Origin: Actinomyces procaprae
GTDB taxonomy: Bacteria > Actinomycetota > Actinomycetes > Actinomycetales > Actinomycetaceae
Length of the DNA: 64,000 nucleotides
Reading direction: 5' to 3'
Assembly (NCBI RefSeq): GCF_004798665.1
Contig: NZ_CP039292.1
Span: forward strand, 1,488,001-1,552,000
The notes beneath the pieces were generated by a model. That model worked only from the letters and a program-made list of their open reading frames with translations, did not search any database and had not been told where the DNA came from. The position numbers and the translations under genes are program-made. Below, in pieces: positions 19,180 to 28,496 of this stretch; within the stretch, counting starts at the first letter, position 1, and every line of letters begins with the position of its first letter.

Positions 19180-21492
19180 CTACCCATCCATGTCGGATGC
19201 GTCGTACCCTGCTGCTGCGGTGCGGGCCTGCCGAGCCTGCTCTTGCGCGAAGCGGTTGTAGACCAGGGACAGGCAGAAGCAGGCCAGTCCGGCGACCAGC
19301 AGCGACAGGATCTGAGCGATCGAACTCCCATCCGTCAGGTCCAGCAGCGCCAGCTTGACCACCACCAGCATCACCAGGCTCAGGCCGTAGTGACGCAGCG
19401 TCGTCGCTCGCACTCCGAAGCCGACGACGATGCACACCGTTCCGGTCGTGAGCACCAGCGCCGTCACCAGCATTGACGTGGGGGAGGCGCCCGTGAGGAC
19501 CATTGCCGACCACCACAGCGCCACGCTCAAGGAGATCGCGATCGCCAGCGCGGCGCCGGAACCCCTCAGCCAGGGCAGCAGCAGGCGGGCCCCGGCCACA
19601 GTCAGCGCCATCGCCAGTAGCACCAGGGGCGTGGCGCCCAGCGAGCCGATGGCGGAGGCGGCGGCGTCGGCCCTCCCCAGCGTCAGCGCGGACTGCGCGG
19701 CCAACAGCATGTAACCGGTCCAGGCGATCGCCGGGACGGTGCTCACCGCAGGCGTGCGAAGGTCACGTGCCTCCTCGAGAGCGCCAGCGCGAGCCCCCGT
19801 TGCCAGCGTGAGCGGGGTGCAGTCGCGTGTGAACAGGCCCAGCCCCGACAGCGCCAGGGCGCTAGCGCCCGCCACCAGCGGGGCGGCGCTCGTTCCCGGT
19901 GCGAGCCGCTCAACCAGTGTCGGGAGGGCCACCACCAGATCGGCGCCGATCAGCCACGCGGCGACCGCCAGTAGTGACGCCCGCAGGTCCGAAACTGGCC
20001 GAGGCGGCGTGGCGGGGGAGTCCGGCAGGGCGGTGGGAGGCGCCAGCCTGCTCTCCAGCCAGAGGCTCAGGCCGACGGCGATAAGGAGCGCGACCAGTGC
20101 CAGCCACACGGTTGTCTTCGGCACGGGGACCATGGCGAAGGCGAGCGGCACCAGGCCGGCCAGCGGCAGGACCGCCACGGGCATGGCGCTTCCGGCGCGC
20201 ACCACTGGAATGGAGGCCAGGGCCAGTGCGAGCACCGTGGGCAGGAGCAGCCGCTGATCCACTGTGCAAGCGGCCGCTCCCACACCCAGCATCGCCGCCA
20301 GGTTCACGCCGACCACGTTCCGCGGCCAGGGCCCCTCAGCGCCCTCGGGCAGGAGGGCGGCGGTCGATGCCGTTGCACACAGCAGTAGCAGCGCGGCGGC
20401 GAGGCTGGAAGTGGTCGGCGCGACCATGACCACCCGGCCGAGGCGAAGCACGGCGAGAGCCATGACGGCGCCCACTCCCGCCCATTCCCACACGACCCCC
20501 GCGTAGCCGGGGGAGCGCGACAGCAGACGCCCGGAGTGGTGCGCCTGAATCAGCAGCACCACCGCGGGTAGGCACAGGAGCATCATCCCGGTCGGCGAGT
20601 TCACAGCCAGCAGGGTTCCGGGACCGATCAGCAGCGCGGTCGCCGTGACCGCCATAGACGTGGTGGGGAGCCACTCGGCCAGACGCATGCCGGACGCGTA
20701 GCGCGGCAGCAGCGCGCACACGGCCGCGAGGGCGAGTAGGTAGCCGTTCACGAGCGTCCAGATCAGTACGGCTCGCCCGGGATGGTCGGCCGCCTGCGCG
20801 GCGGCGAAGGCGACGGTCACCAACGCTCCCAGGGTAGAGACGACCGCGGTGAAGAACTGCTGCGTCGTCCAGGAGACCAGTAGCAGGACGAGTCCCCATA
20901 TGGCCATGAGCGCGAAGGCGGCGAGCGCCGGCATGCCCGCGATGAGCACTGCGCCGATGATGGTGACGAATCCCAGTGCGCCGCCAGTGCCGGTGAGAGT
21001 CGCCGCTGCGACCTGCTGGTGGGGCCGGCGCTCCGCCAGCGTGGTTCCCGCGGAGACTACGGCCAGGGAGAGCAGGGCGAGGCCGCCGACCTTCGCCGGA
21101 TCCGGAATCTGCTCCCAGACCAGCGCTATCAGGCTCACCGCCGCCAACAGCACCAAAAGCGCCGCCGCGCCGGACAGCAGGTAGGAGCCGACATTGCCCT
21201 CCCCTCGGGGCGGGGCTGACTCGGCCGCGGACGGCGCCATGACCGGGGCCTGCCCCAGTTGCGGTGGCTCGGGATACGGACGCAGGGCGGCGGGGGAGGC
21301 ATAAGGGTCGTATGCGTAGGGATCGTTCAAGGGCGGCTCATGAGCGGCGTCGGGCTGGTCCGGGACGGGGCGCGGTGCTGCGGGCGCGGTCGCGAGCCGC
21401 GCGAGCCGCTCCTCCAACCCATTGATCTTGTGCTCCAGGGTCTCCAGGCGTGCGCTCAACTCGTCGAGCCGTGCACTGTCGTAGTGCTCCAT
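19180..21492 (-). CDS. DUF2339 polytopic membrane protein
   Basis: The product is 770 residues, with the same plan as the downstream paralogue: coiled coil (LDELSARLETLEHKINGLEERLARL), Pro-rich linker (without the PAVPVRPT repeats), then GSYLLSGAAALLVLLAAVSL and many membrane helices ending in LVYNRFAQEQARQ. The shared core stretches (LSGAAA, SLIALVWEQIPDPAKVG, LTGTGGALGFVTIIGA) show a tandem duplication. The start at 21492 is chosen because GATGCT stands six bases before it and the coiled coil begins there; the frame itself opens further upstream. Function unknown. Confidence 0.85.
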   Translation of the reverse strand: MEHYDSARLDELSARLETLEHKINGLEERLARLATAPAAPRPVPDQPDAAHEPPLNDPYAYDPYASPAALRPYPEPPQLGQAPVMAPSAAESAPPRGEGNVGSYLLSGAAALLVLLAAVSLIALVWEQIPDPAKVGGLALLSLAVVSAGTTLAERRPHQQVAAATLTGTGGALGFVTIIGAVLIAGMPALAAFALMAIWGLVLLLVSWTTQQFFTAVVSTLGALVTVAFAAAQAADHPGRAVLIWTLVNGYLLALAAVCALLPRYASGMRLAEWLPTTSMAVTATALLIGPGTLLAVNSPTGMMLLCLPAVVLLIQAHHSGRLLSRSPGYAGVVWEWAGVGAVMALAVLRLGRVVMVAPTTSSLAAALLLLCATASTAALLPEGAEGPWPRNVVGVNLAAMLGVGAAACTVDQRLLLPTVLALALASIPVVRAGSAMPVAVLPLAGLVPLAFAMVPVPKTTVWLALVALLIAVGLSLWLESRLAPPTALPDSPATPPRPVSDLRASLLAVAAWLIGADLVVALPTLVERLAPGTSAAPLVAGASALALSGLGLFTRDCTPLTLATGARAGALEEARDLRTPAVSTVPAIAWTGYMLLAAQSALTLGRADAAASAIGSLGATPLVLLAMALTVAGARLLLPWLRGSGAALAIAISLSVALWWSAMVLTGASPTSMLVTALVLTTGTVCIVVGFGVRATTLRHYGLSLVMLVVVKLALLDLTDGSSIAQILSLLVAGLACFCLSLVYNRFAQEQARQARTAAAGYDASDMDG

Positions 21493-21571
21493 GAGCCAAG
21501 CATCCGACAAGTACGCGGCATTGTCACGGTTTTGATAAGAGAAGTGTCCGGCGGTGGGATAGCCTTTGCCC

Positions 21572-22951
21572 ATGAGCACCACTGGATTGGCCGCCGCACA
21601 GGCAAAGATGCGCGACGCCGGCGTCGCGGAGCAGGCCATCGACGTTTTCAGCCACTACTACCAAGCTCTTGAGGAGGGCGCCACCGGCCTGGTCCCCGAG
21701 GACACCATCGAACCGCTTACGCAGATCGACTCGATCGACGACGTCGAGGTCGATGAGTCCGCCGCCCGGGAGGCACTGAGCAAGACCGTGCTGATCAAGC
21801 TCAACGGGGGCCTGGGGACCTCCATGGGCATGGACCGGGCGAAGTCGCTGCTGCCGGTGCGCGACGGCAAGACCTTCCTGGACCTGCTGGTGGATCAGGT
21901 CATGGCCGCCCGCGCACGCTACGGCGTGACTCTGCCGCTGATCTTCATGGACTCCTTCCGTACCCGCGAGGACACGCTCGCGGCGCTCGCCGCCCATCCG
22001 GGCATCGAGGTTGACGGTGTTCCGTTGGACTTCCTGCAGAACCGGGAGCCGAAGCTGCGTGCCGACGACCTCACCCCGGTGGAGTGGGACGCGGACCCGA
22101 GTCTGGAGTGGTGTCCGCCGGGGCACGGGGACATCTACACCGCGCTGGTCGCCTCCGGGGTGCTGGACGCCCTCCTGGAGCGCGGCTACAAGTACGCAAT
22201 GACCTCGAACTCGGACAACCTGGGCGCCGCCCCGAGCGCCCGTATCGCCGGCTGGTTCGCCGCCTCCGGTGCGCCCTACGCCCCCGAGATGTGCCGCCGG
22301 ACCCCCGCCGACGTCAAGGGCGGCCACCTGGCGGTGCGCAAGGCGGACGGCCGCATCATCCTGCGGGACACCGCCCAGACGCCACCAGAGGAGATGCACT
22401 ACTTCACCGACCAGTACCGCCACCCCTTCTTCCACACCAACAACCTGTGGTTCGACCTGGAGGTGCTGCGGGACACGCTCACCGAGCGGCGCGGCATCCT
22501 GGGTCTGCCGCTGATCCGCAACACCAAGACGGTGGACCCCGCCGACCCCGGCTCAACCCCGGTCATCCAGCTGGAGACGGCGATGGGCGCGGCCGTTGAG
22601 GCCTTCGAGGGCGCCACCGCAGTGGAGGTGCCGCGCAGCCGCTTCCTGCCGGTCAAGACCACGAATGACCTGCTGCTGGTGCGCTCGGACGTGTATGAGG
22701 TCGACGACGACGGCCTGCTGCAGCAGGTGCCGGAGCGCGCCTGCGTGGTGGACCTTGACCCGCGCTACTACAAGCGGATCGCAGACTTCGAGGCGCGTTT
22801 CCCGCACGGTGTGCCGTCAATTCGGGAGGCGAGCTCCCTGACCGTTCGGGGTGACTGGACCTTCGGGGACGGCGTGGTCGCCGCCGGGGACGCGACCGTG
22901 GACGAGGCGGGGGCCCCCGGGGCGATCACCGACGGCGCCCGGCTGGGCTGA
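21572..22951 (+). CDS. UTP--glucose-1-phosphate uridylyltransferase (UDPGP type)
   Basis: Makes UDP-glucose from UTP and glucose 1-phosphate. The product is 459 residues of the eukaryote-like UDPGP family rather than the GalU family. The nucleotide-binding signature LNGGLGTSMG followed by AKSLLPVRDG, the NSDNLG stretch and FHTNNLWFDLE are diagnostic. Bifidobacteria and actinomycetes use this type for galactose (Leloir) metabolism and for glycan precursors. The ATG is preceded by TAGCCT-N6, a leaderless signature, and diverges from the DUF2339 pair. Confidence 0.93.
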   Translation: MSTTGLAAAQAKMRDAGVAEQAIDVFSHYYQALEEGATGLVPEDTIEPLTQIDSIDDVEVDESAAREALSKTVLIKLNGGLGTSMGMDRAKSLLPVRDGKTFLDLLVDQVMAARARYGVTLPLIFMDSFRTREDTLAALAAHPGIEVDGVPLDFLQNREPKLRADDLTPVEWDADPSLEWCPPGHGDIYTALVASGVLDALLERGYKYAMTSNSDNLGAAPSARIAGWFAASGAPYAPEMCRRTPADVKGGHLAVRKADGRIILRDTAQTPPEEMHYFTDQYRHPFFHTNNLWFDLEVLRDTLTERRGILGLPLIRNTKTVDPADPGSTPVIQLETAMGAAVEAFEGATAVEVPRSRFLPVKTTNDLLLVRSDVYEVDDDGLLQQVPERACVVDLDPRYYKRIADFEARFPHGVPSIREASSLTVRGDWTFGDGVVAAGDATVDEAGAPGAITDGARLG

Positions 22952-23057
22952 GCCGCCCGACGAAGGCGTGGCCTCAGGCGCTTGCCGACGCGCCTCGCCC
23001 CGAGCTTGGAAGCTGGACCGCCTGCGCCAACTTGGCCTGCCTGATTCGTCCCGTGTG

Positions 23058-23164
23058 TTGCACGACCGCGGGCCGCGTTCCACGACCTTGGTGTGTGTTG
23101 CACGACCACCCCGGGGTCGTGGAACGTGCACCGGGGTCGTGCTGTGTCGCCCGGGGTCGTGCAA
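23058..23164. repeat. Cluster of inverted CACGACC / GGTCGTG repeats
   Basis: Three copies of T-T-S-CACGACC point one way (23058, about 23078 and about 23098) and three copies of GGTCGTG-S point back (about 23115, 23135 and 23156), joined by CCCCGGGG at the centre. The region can fold into nested or alternative hairpins. The surrounding gap (22952-23404) has no convincing gene on either strand. Confidence 0.6.
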
Positions 23165-23404
23165 AGCCGTCCCGGCTGCGGGTGCCGCCGCCTACACGAG
23201 GGGCGGGTCAAGCGAACCGGTCGGCGGGGACCGCAAAGTCGGTCTCAAGCACCGCGTTCGCACCGATGACTCCCGGACGAACCCACTGCACCCCCACGAC
23301 ACGCCCGAACCGCACACGCATTCGTGCCGATAACCCCCGATGTCGCGCTGGACCGGCGGGGAGTACACCGCGTGCCGCTCGCAGAGGGGCGTGAACGGCG
23401 TGAA

Positions 23405-23444
23405 CAGTTGAGGCCCCGGACCAAGTGGTCCGGGGCCTCAACTG
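23405..23444 (-). terminator. Terminator of tRNA-Val(CAC)
   Basis: A perfect 18-19 bp stem (CAGTTGAGGCCCCGGACCA with its complement) with a very short loop lies 7 bases after the 3' end of the minus-strand tRNA-Val. It is symmetrical and could stop transcription both ways. Confidence 0.75.
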
Positions 23445-23451
23445 CTTCCGG

Positions 23452-23524
23452 TGGGCGATACTGGAATCGAACCAGTGACCTCCTCGGTGTGAACGAGGCG
23501 CTCTAACCCCTGAGCCAATCGCCC
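23452..23524 (-). tRNA. tRNA-Val (CAC)
   Basis: A 73-base cloverleaf with acceptor GGGCGAT/ATCGCCC, T-arm CTGGTTCGATTCCAG, anticodon stem CCTCG/CGAGG and loop TTCACAC, giving anticodon CAC. The CCA end is not encoded. Confidence 0.95.
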
Positions 23525-23679
23525 GGCGCGATGCAGACATTATCGGTGGAGGGGGGTTCACGGCAAATGGAGTGCCGGTGAGGTGGATCACCGTCCGTGC
23601 ATTTGCGTGAGGCCCCCGGGCTGGTGTTATGGTTCAGCCGCGCTCAGGGGAACGCATGGTCCCCGCGAGCGGCACACAC

Positions 23680-23752
23680 GCGGATGTGGCTCAGTTGGTA
23701 GAGCATCACCTTGCCAAGGTGAGGGTCGCGGGTTCGAGTCCCGTCATCCGCT
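23680..23752 (+). tRNA. tRNA-Gly (GCC)
   Basis: A 73-base cloverleaf with acceptor GCGGATG/CATCCGC, discriminator T, anticodon stem TCACC/GGTGA around loop TTGCCAA, and T-arm CGGGTTCGAGTCCCG. CCA is not encoded. Confidence 0.95.
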
Positions 23753-23783
23753 CCGAGGCGCCGGGTCCCCCCAGCCTCTCAAT

Positions 23784-23854
23784 GGTGGGTTGGCCGAGAG
23801 GTTAGGCACCGGCCTGCAAAGCCGTATACACCGGTTCGAATCCGGTACCCACCT
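23784..23854 (+). tRNA. tRNA-Cys (GCA)
   Basis: A 71-base cloverleaf with acceptor GGTGGGT/ACCCACC, discriminator T, anticodon loop CTGCAAA (GCA), and T-arm CCGGTTCGAATCCGG. CCA is not encoded. Confidence 0.95.
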
Positions 23855-23855
23855 C

Positions 23856-23927
23856 GGGCGATTGGCGCAGCGGTAGCGCGCTTCCCTGACACGGAAGAGG
23901 TCACTGGTTCGATCCCAGTATCGCCCA
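23856..23927 (+). tRNA. tRNA-Val (GAC)
   Basis: A 72-base cloverleaf starting one base after tRNA-Cys. Acceptor GGGCGAT/ATCGCCC, anticodon stem CTTCC/GGAAG with loop CTGACAC (GAC). CCA follows at 23928-23930. Its 3' half nearly equals that of the minus-strand tRNA-Val(CAC). Confidence 0.95.
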
Positions 23928-23950
23928 CCACCGCCTTCACCTGCTGGCGC

Positions 23951-24790
23951 TCAGGCCGGCGGGAACCAGCCCTCCAGCACATGCAGTACGCCGTCCTCGT
24001 CATTGGTGGGCGCCATGAAACGTGCGGCGTCCCGGGCGGTCGGGGAGGCATTGGCCATCGCAATCCCGTAGCCCACCCGGGCCAGCATCTCCGCGTCATT
24101 GCCGGAGTCTCCGAAGGCCGCCACCTGCTCCGGCGCCAGCCCCCAGCGGTCTAGTAGCACGTCCAGCCCGGAGGCCTTATGGCGCCCGGGCACGATCAGG
24201 TCCACGCTGTCGTGCCCCGAGACCACCGGCACCATCGCCCCGTCCAGCGCCTGGGCCAGTCGGTCCAGGAAGGTCTGCGGGAATCCGCGCTCATCCACCA
24301 GGGCGATCTTGGACACGCGACGACCGTTGATGTCCGCCGTGTCCGCCACCAGCTCGTACTGCGGGTGGTAGAAGGTCAGCAGCTCCCGCATCGCGGGCGT
24401 CTCCGACTCGCGCAAGTAGGCGCCGTCGGGACCGGAGGCGATGAAGGTGAGCTCGTCGTCGAGTAGCTGCAGCGCCCGCTCCAATGCCGTCATGGGCACG
24501 TGGGTCTCCCGCAGGCGGACACCGTCGGCCAGGACGATCGCCCCGTTGTCGGAGACCACGCCGTCGGGAGCCGGTCCCTCGGCGGCCGGGAAGAACCCGA
24601 GCAGCTGCGCCTCCTGATTGCCGGAGGCGACCACGAAGCGCACCCCCGCCTCGCGCATGCGGCGCCGCAGCGGCGCGAAGCGAGACCGGTTGTAGGTGGA
24701 GCCGGTGCGCAGGAAGGTGCCGTCCATATCCACTGCGACGGCGCGCAGGTGATCCGGGAGCCGGGCGGGGGGCCGGGGCAGGACGGGCAC
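23951..24790 (-). CDS. HAD-superfamily (Cof-type) phosphatase
   Basis: The product is about 279 residues. The HAD nucleophile motif VDMDGTFLRT stands near residue 20, FVVASGNQ is motif II, and AFGDSGNDAEML is motif IV with the Mg2+-binding Asp pair; the large cap between them makes this a Cof/IIB member. Such enzymes dephosphorylate sugar phosphates or flavin precursors; the substrate here is unknown. The GTG start is chosen because AGGAG lies five bases upstream; a longer frame exists but has no ribosome site. Confidence 0.88.
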   Translation of the reverse strand: MPVLPRPPARLPDHLRAVAVDMDGTFLRTGSTYNRSRFAPLRRRMREAGVRFVVASGNQEAQLLGFFPAAEGPAPDGVVSDNGAIVLADGVRLRETHVPMTALERALQLLDDELTFIASGPDGAYLRESETPAMRELLTFYHPQYELVADTADINGRRVSKIALVDERGFPQTFLDRLAQALDGAMVPVVSGHDSVDLIVPGRHKASGLDVLLDRWGLAPEQVAAFGDSGNDAEMLARVGYGIAMANASPTARDAARFMAPTNDEDGVLHVLEGWFPPA

Positions 24791-24886
24791 GAGTACTCCT
24801 GGGCTGGATCGCTGGTCGGTCGGCTGCGCGCCGCGTATGAGACGGCGCTCACAGCATAGGTGGTGCGTTCGCCGCCGGCCACGACT

Positions 24887-24930
24887 CACCGAGTTCGGTT
24901 GTTATGACCACCGAGGTCGGTTGATATGGC
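24887..24930. repeat. Two 22-bp direct repeats before the MFS gene
   Basis: CACCGAGTTCGGTTGTTATG and CACCGAGGTCGGTTGATATG follow each other with a 22-bp period directly before the -10 hexamer (TAGGGT, 24933-24938) of the MFS gene. A related motif recurs at 55911-55976. Position suggests regulator sites. Confidence 0.5.
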
Positions 24931-24945
24931 GATAGGGTTCCCGCC

Positions 24946-26139
24946 GTGCTGCCCGATTCCCCCATGTCCGCCCCAGCCATAAGCAGGCGGGCCGTGCCAG
25001 TCGTCGCGCTGGGCACTGTCTCGCGCTTGGAGTTCAGCCTGCGCGCGACTGCGTTGATGCTACTGGCGGTCTCGGCGGGAGGGGGTGCGGTCACGACGGC
25101 GCTGATCGGAGCCGGGGCGGTGCTCCCCACGGTGCTGATGGGGCCCGCGGTTGCCCGGGTCGCTGACCGCTACGGTGCCAGAGGCGCCGCACTGTGCGGC
25201 ACTGTCACGAACATCGTCCTGTATGCGGTGCTCATCCCGGTGGCGTTGGGCGCGCGGTCCGCCTGGGTGTACTGGGCGTTTTCAATCGGCTTCGGAGTCG
25301 CCCGTCCGTTCGTAGACAACGCGGTGAATATCCTGATCGTCGAGACGTCCAGGGCAGGCGCGATTGAGCGGACCAACGGCGTACTGTCCACCGGCCAGAG
25401 CCTCGGCGGGATCGCGGGGCCGGCGCTGGCCGGCACGCTGTTCGCCTGGTTGCGGGTATCGCCACTGTTCGCCGCGATCGTCTTCGCCGTCATCGCGCTC
25501 GCATGTGTATTGTGTACTGCGGGTGCGACGCGTCCGGAACGGACCCAGGCGCGGGAGGTGGAATCCTCCTGGAGGCTGTTGCGTGCTAATCGAATGACGC
25601 TGGCACTCAGCATCAGTGGTTGTCTCTCGAACGTGTTCGCCGGCTGCTATTCCGCGGTGATTCCGCTGTACCTGTTGAAGATCGTGCAGATGCCGCCGCA
25701 GGTGTACGGCGCGAATTCCTCCATCGTCTCGGTCGGCGTCGTGCTGGCCAATGCCGCTTACTTGCTCGTCGTTGCGCGCGTACCCAGTTGGCGGATCGCG
25801 GCCTTCGCCGGCGCGCTCAGCGGCATGGCGATGATCGCTATGTCCACGACGCGCGCCGTCCCCCTGCTGCTCGTCTGTACCGGGGTGTATGGAATCGGGC
25901 TGGGCGGCTGGAACTCGGGCACCTCCAGCGCGCTGCTGCGCTCCGCGCGCGGCCCGGGACTGCACGGCATCACCACCCTCTACCGTTCCATCGTCTTTGC
26001 GGGCGCGCCCCTGGGCAGCGGCCTCGGCGCTCTGCTGGGCTCGCTCGGCCCGGGTTGGGGCGTGCTCGTGGCGGGAGCCGGGACGGCCGCCTGCGCCGTA
26101 GTCCTGGCCACCATGGCGGGTGGCGAGGCGGGCGCATAA
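24946..26139 (+). CDS. MFS transporter
   Basis: The product is 397 residues with about twelve membrane helices and an MFS loop 2-3 signature (GPAVARVADRYGARGAAL). No substrate can be named; drug or metabolite efflux is the usual role of such proteins. GTG at 24946 is preceded by TAGGGT-N7, a leaderless pattern, with two 22-bp repeats just upstream. ATG at 24964 is an alternative. It ends nine bases before uvrC. Confidence 0.85.
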   Translation: MLPDSPMSAPAISRRAVPVVALGTVSRLEFSLRATALMLLAVSAGGGAVTTALIGAGAVLPTVLMGPAVARVADRYGARGAALCGTVTNIVLYAVLIPVALGARSAWVYWAFSIGFGVARPFVDNAVNILIVETSRAGAIERTNGVLSTGQSLGGIAGPALAGTLFAWLRVSPLFAAIVFAVIALACVLCTAGATRPERTQAREVESSWRLLRANRMTLALSISGCLSNVFAGCYSAVIPLYLLKIVQMPPQVYGANSSIVSVGVVLANAAYLLVVARVPSWRIAAFAGALSGMAMIAMSTTRAVPLLLVCTGVYGIGLGGWNSGTSSALLRSARGPGLHGITTLYRSIVFAGAPLGSGLGALLGSLGPGWGVLVAGAGTAACAVVLATMAGGEAGA

Positions 26140-26148
26140 TCTCCTGCC

Positions 26149-28483
26149 ATGGCCGACCCGTCGACATACCGTCCCGCCCCCGGCGACATCCCGACCTCTC
26201 CGGGCGTGTATCGGTTCCTGGACGCCGAGGGACGCGTCATCTACGTCGGCAAGGCCAAGAACCTGCGCCAGCGGCTCGGCAACTACTTCCAGGACCTGAG
26301 CGCACTGCACCCGCGCACCCAGAAGATGGTCACCACCGCCTGCGCGGTGGAGTGGACGGTGGTGTCCACCGAGGTCGAGTCACTCGCCCTGGAGTACTCC
26401 TGGATCAAGGAGTTCAACCCTCGTTTCAACGTCAAGTACAAGGATGACAAGTCCTACCCGTACCTGGCGGTCACCATGCAGGAGACCTACCCCCGCGCCC
26501 AGATCGTCCGCGGCGCCCGGCGTCCCGGCGTGCGCTACTTCGGGCCCTTCGTGCAGGTGTGGTCCATCCGCGAGACCCTCGACCAGTTGCTGCGCGTGTT
26601 TCCCATCCGCTCCTGCTCGGCCGGCGTGTTCAAGCGCGCCCCCACGCCTCCGGGCGCCCCTGCCTGCTGGGCTACATCGACAAGTGCTCCGCCCCCTGCG
26701 TGGGCCGCATCGGGCCCGCCGACCACCGGGCCCTGGCCGAGGACTTCTGCGCCTTCATGTCCGGTCGTACCGGCCCCTACCTGCGCGAGGTCGAGGCGCA
26801 GATGCGGGCCGCCGCCCAGGCGCTCGACTTCGAAAAGGCGGCCCGCCTGCGCGACGACGCCGAGGCCCTGCGCAAGGTCATCGAGCAGAATGCGGTGGTG
26901 CTGCCGGAGGCCACCGACGTGGACGTGTTCGCACTGGCCCGGGACGAGCTCACCGCCGCCGCCGTCCAGGTGTTCCACGTGCGCGGCGGGCGAGTGCGCG
27001 GCCAGCGCGGCTGGGTGATCGACCTGGTTGAGGACGCCACCGACGCCGAGCTGATCGAGCGGCTCCTCCAGCAGGTCTACTCCGACCTGCTCGACCCGGC
27101 CGACGACGCCGCCGCACCCGCGGGCACTGCCGCCGGTGCGCCCGCCCGCTCGGGGCCGACCACCTCCCTCGGCGTGGGCGACCGCGCCCCGCCGCCCCGC
27201 TGGAGCGCACCGCCCCCGACAACGGCGGCCGCTCGGGCGGGCGCGAGCGGGCCGCCACCAGCGTCGACGACGTTGCGCACACCGCCACCACCGCCGTCCC
27301 CCGGGAGGTCCTGGTGCCCGCCCTGCCGCCCGACGCCGAGGCCGTGCGCGACTGGCTGACCGGTCTGCGCGGCGCCCGGGTGGAGCTGCGTGTGCCGCTG
27401 CGCGGTGACAAGGCCGCCCTCATGGACAACGTGCGCAAGAATGCCGAGGAGGCGCTGCGCCAGCACAAGACCCGCCGCGCCGGCGACCTCACCCAGCGCT
27501 CCCAGGCGCTGGAGGAACTGGCCGAGGCCCTGGAGCTGCCCGAGGCGCCGCTGCGGGTGGAGTGCTACGACATCTCCCACACGCAGGGCACCTACCAGGT
27601 CGGCTCCATGGTCGTCTTCGAGGACGGCGCCCCCAAGAAGTCCGACTACCGGCGCTTCATCATCCGCGGCGCGGACGGCACCGGCACCGCCGACGACACC
27701 GCCGCCATGCACGAGGTACTCACCCGCCGCTTCAAGCGGCTGCTGGCCGAGCAGAACAGCCCCGGCCCGGTGTCCGGATCCGTGCCCGCCGACGTCGGCG
27801 GGCAGTACGTGGAGGAGGCGGCCGACGACGTCGTGGTGGACGCCCCCGGTGGCAGGCCCGCGGGCGCAGTCGGCGGCGCGACGGCGTCGGGAACCGGCTC
27901 CGACGGCGTCACGGTGCCGGTATCCGGCCCCGTCGACCCCGACACCGGCCGCCCCCGCCGCTTCTCCTACACGCCCGGGCTCGTCGTCGTCGACGGCGGC
28001 CTGCCGCAGGTCAATGCCGCCCGGGCGGTCCTCGACGAACTCGGTGTAGATGTGCCGCTGGTGGGCCTGGCCAAGCGGCTGGAGGAGGTGTGGGTGCCGG
28101 GGGAGGAGTTCCCGATCGTGCTGCCACGCACCTCTCCGGCCCTGTACCTGCTGCAGTACCTGCGCGACGAGTCCCACCGCTTCGCGATCACCCATCACCG
28201 CAAGAAGCGGTCCGCCGGAATGACACGCTCCGTGCTCGACTCCATTCCCGGCCTCGGCCCCGCCCGGCAGGCGGCGCTGCTGAAGGAGTTCGGCTCGGTC
28301 AAGCGGATCCGGGCGGCATCCGCCGAGCAGATCGCGGCGGTGAAGGGTATCGGTCCAACGCTGGCCGCCACGATCCAGCAGCGCCTCACCGCCGAGGGAG
28401 GCGCCGGGGGGACCGCAGAAGACCGTGCGCAGCGGACCAGTGCGGCCGCGGCGTCGCCCGCTGCATCCCGGCCGGATCGGTGA
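26149..28483 (+). CDS. uvrC: Excinuclease ABC subunit C (two apparent frameshifts)
   Basis: Makes both incisions in nucleotide excision repair. The N-terminal GIY-YIG domain ([21 protein letters not shown]), the FPIRSC and [18 protein letters not shown] region, a UVR motif ([16 protein letters not shown]), the RNase H-like nuclease ([32 protein letters not shown]) and the C-terminal helix-hairpin-helix pair ([23 protein letters not shown]) are all recognisable, but in three frames. One base appears lost in the C-run at 26639-26643 and one in the GC tract at about 27184-27203. Adding a base at each restores one frame. A Gly/Ala/Pro-rich stretch (about 27110-27310) and another before LVVVDGG are unusual insertions. 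TAATCT lies six bases before the ATG. Confidence 0.92.
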
Positions 28484-28496
28484 CACAATCCCGCAG

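Noticed and set aside
22768..23211. Possible minus-strand gene downstream of the uridylyltransferase
   Set aside because: It overlaps the end of that gene and the CACGACC repeat cluster, and its translation has no family pattern.
26149..28483. uvrC as a decayed pseudogene
   Set aside because: All catalytic domains are intact apart from two one-base shifts in GC-rich tracts; sequence error is simpler.
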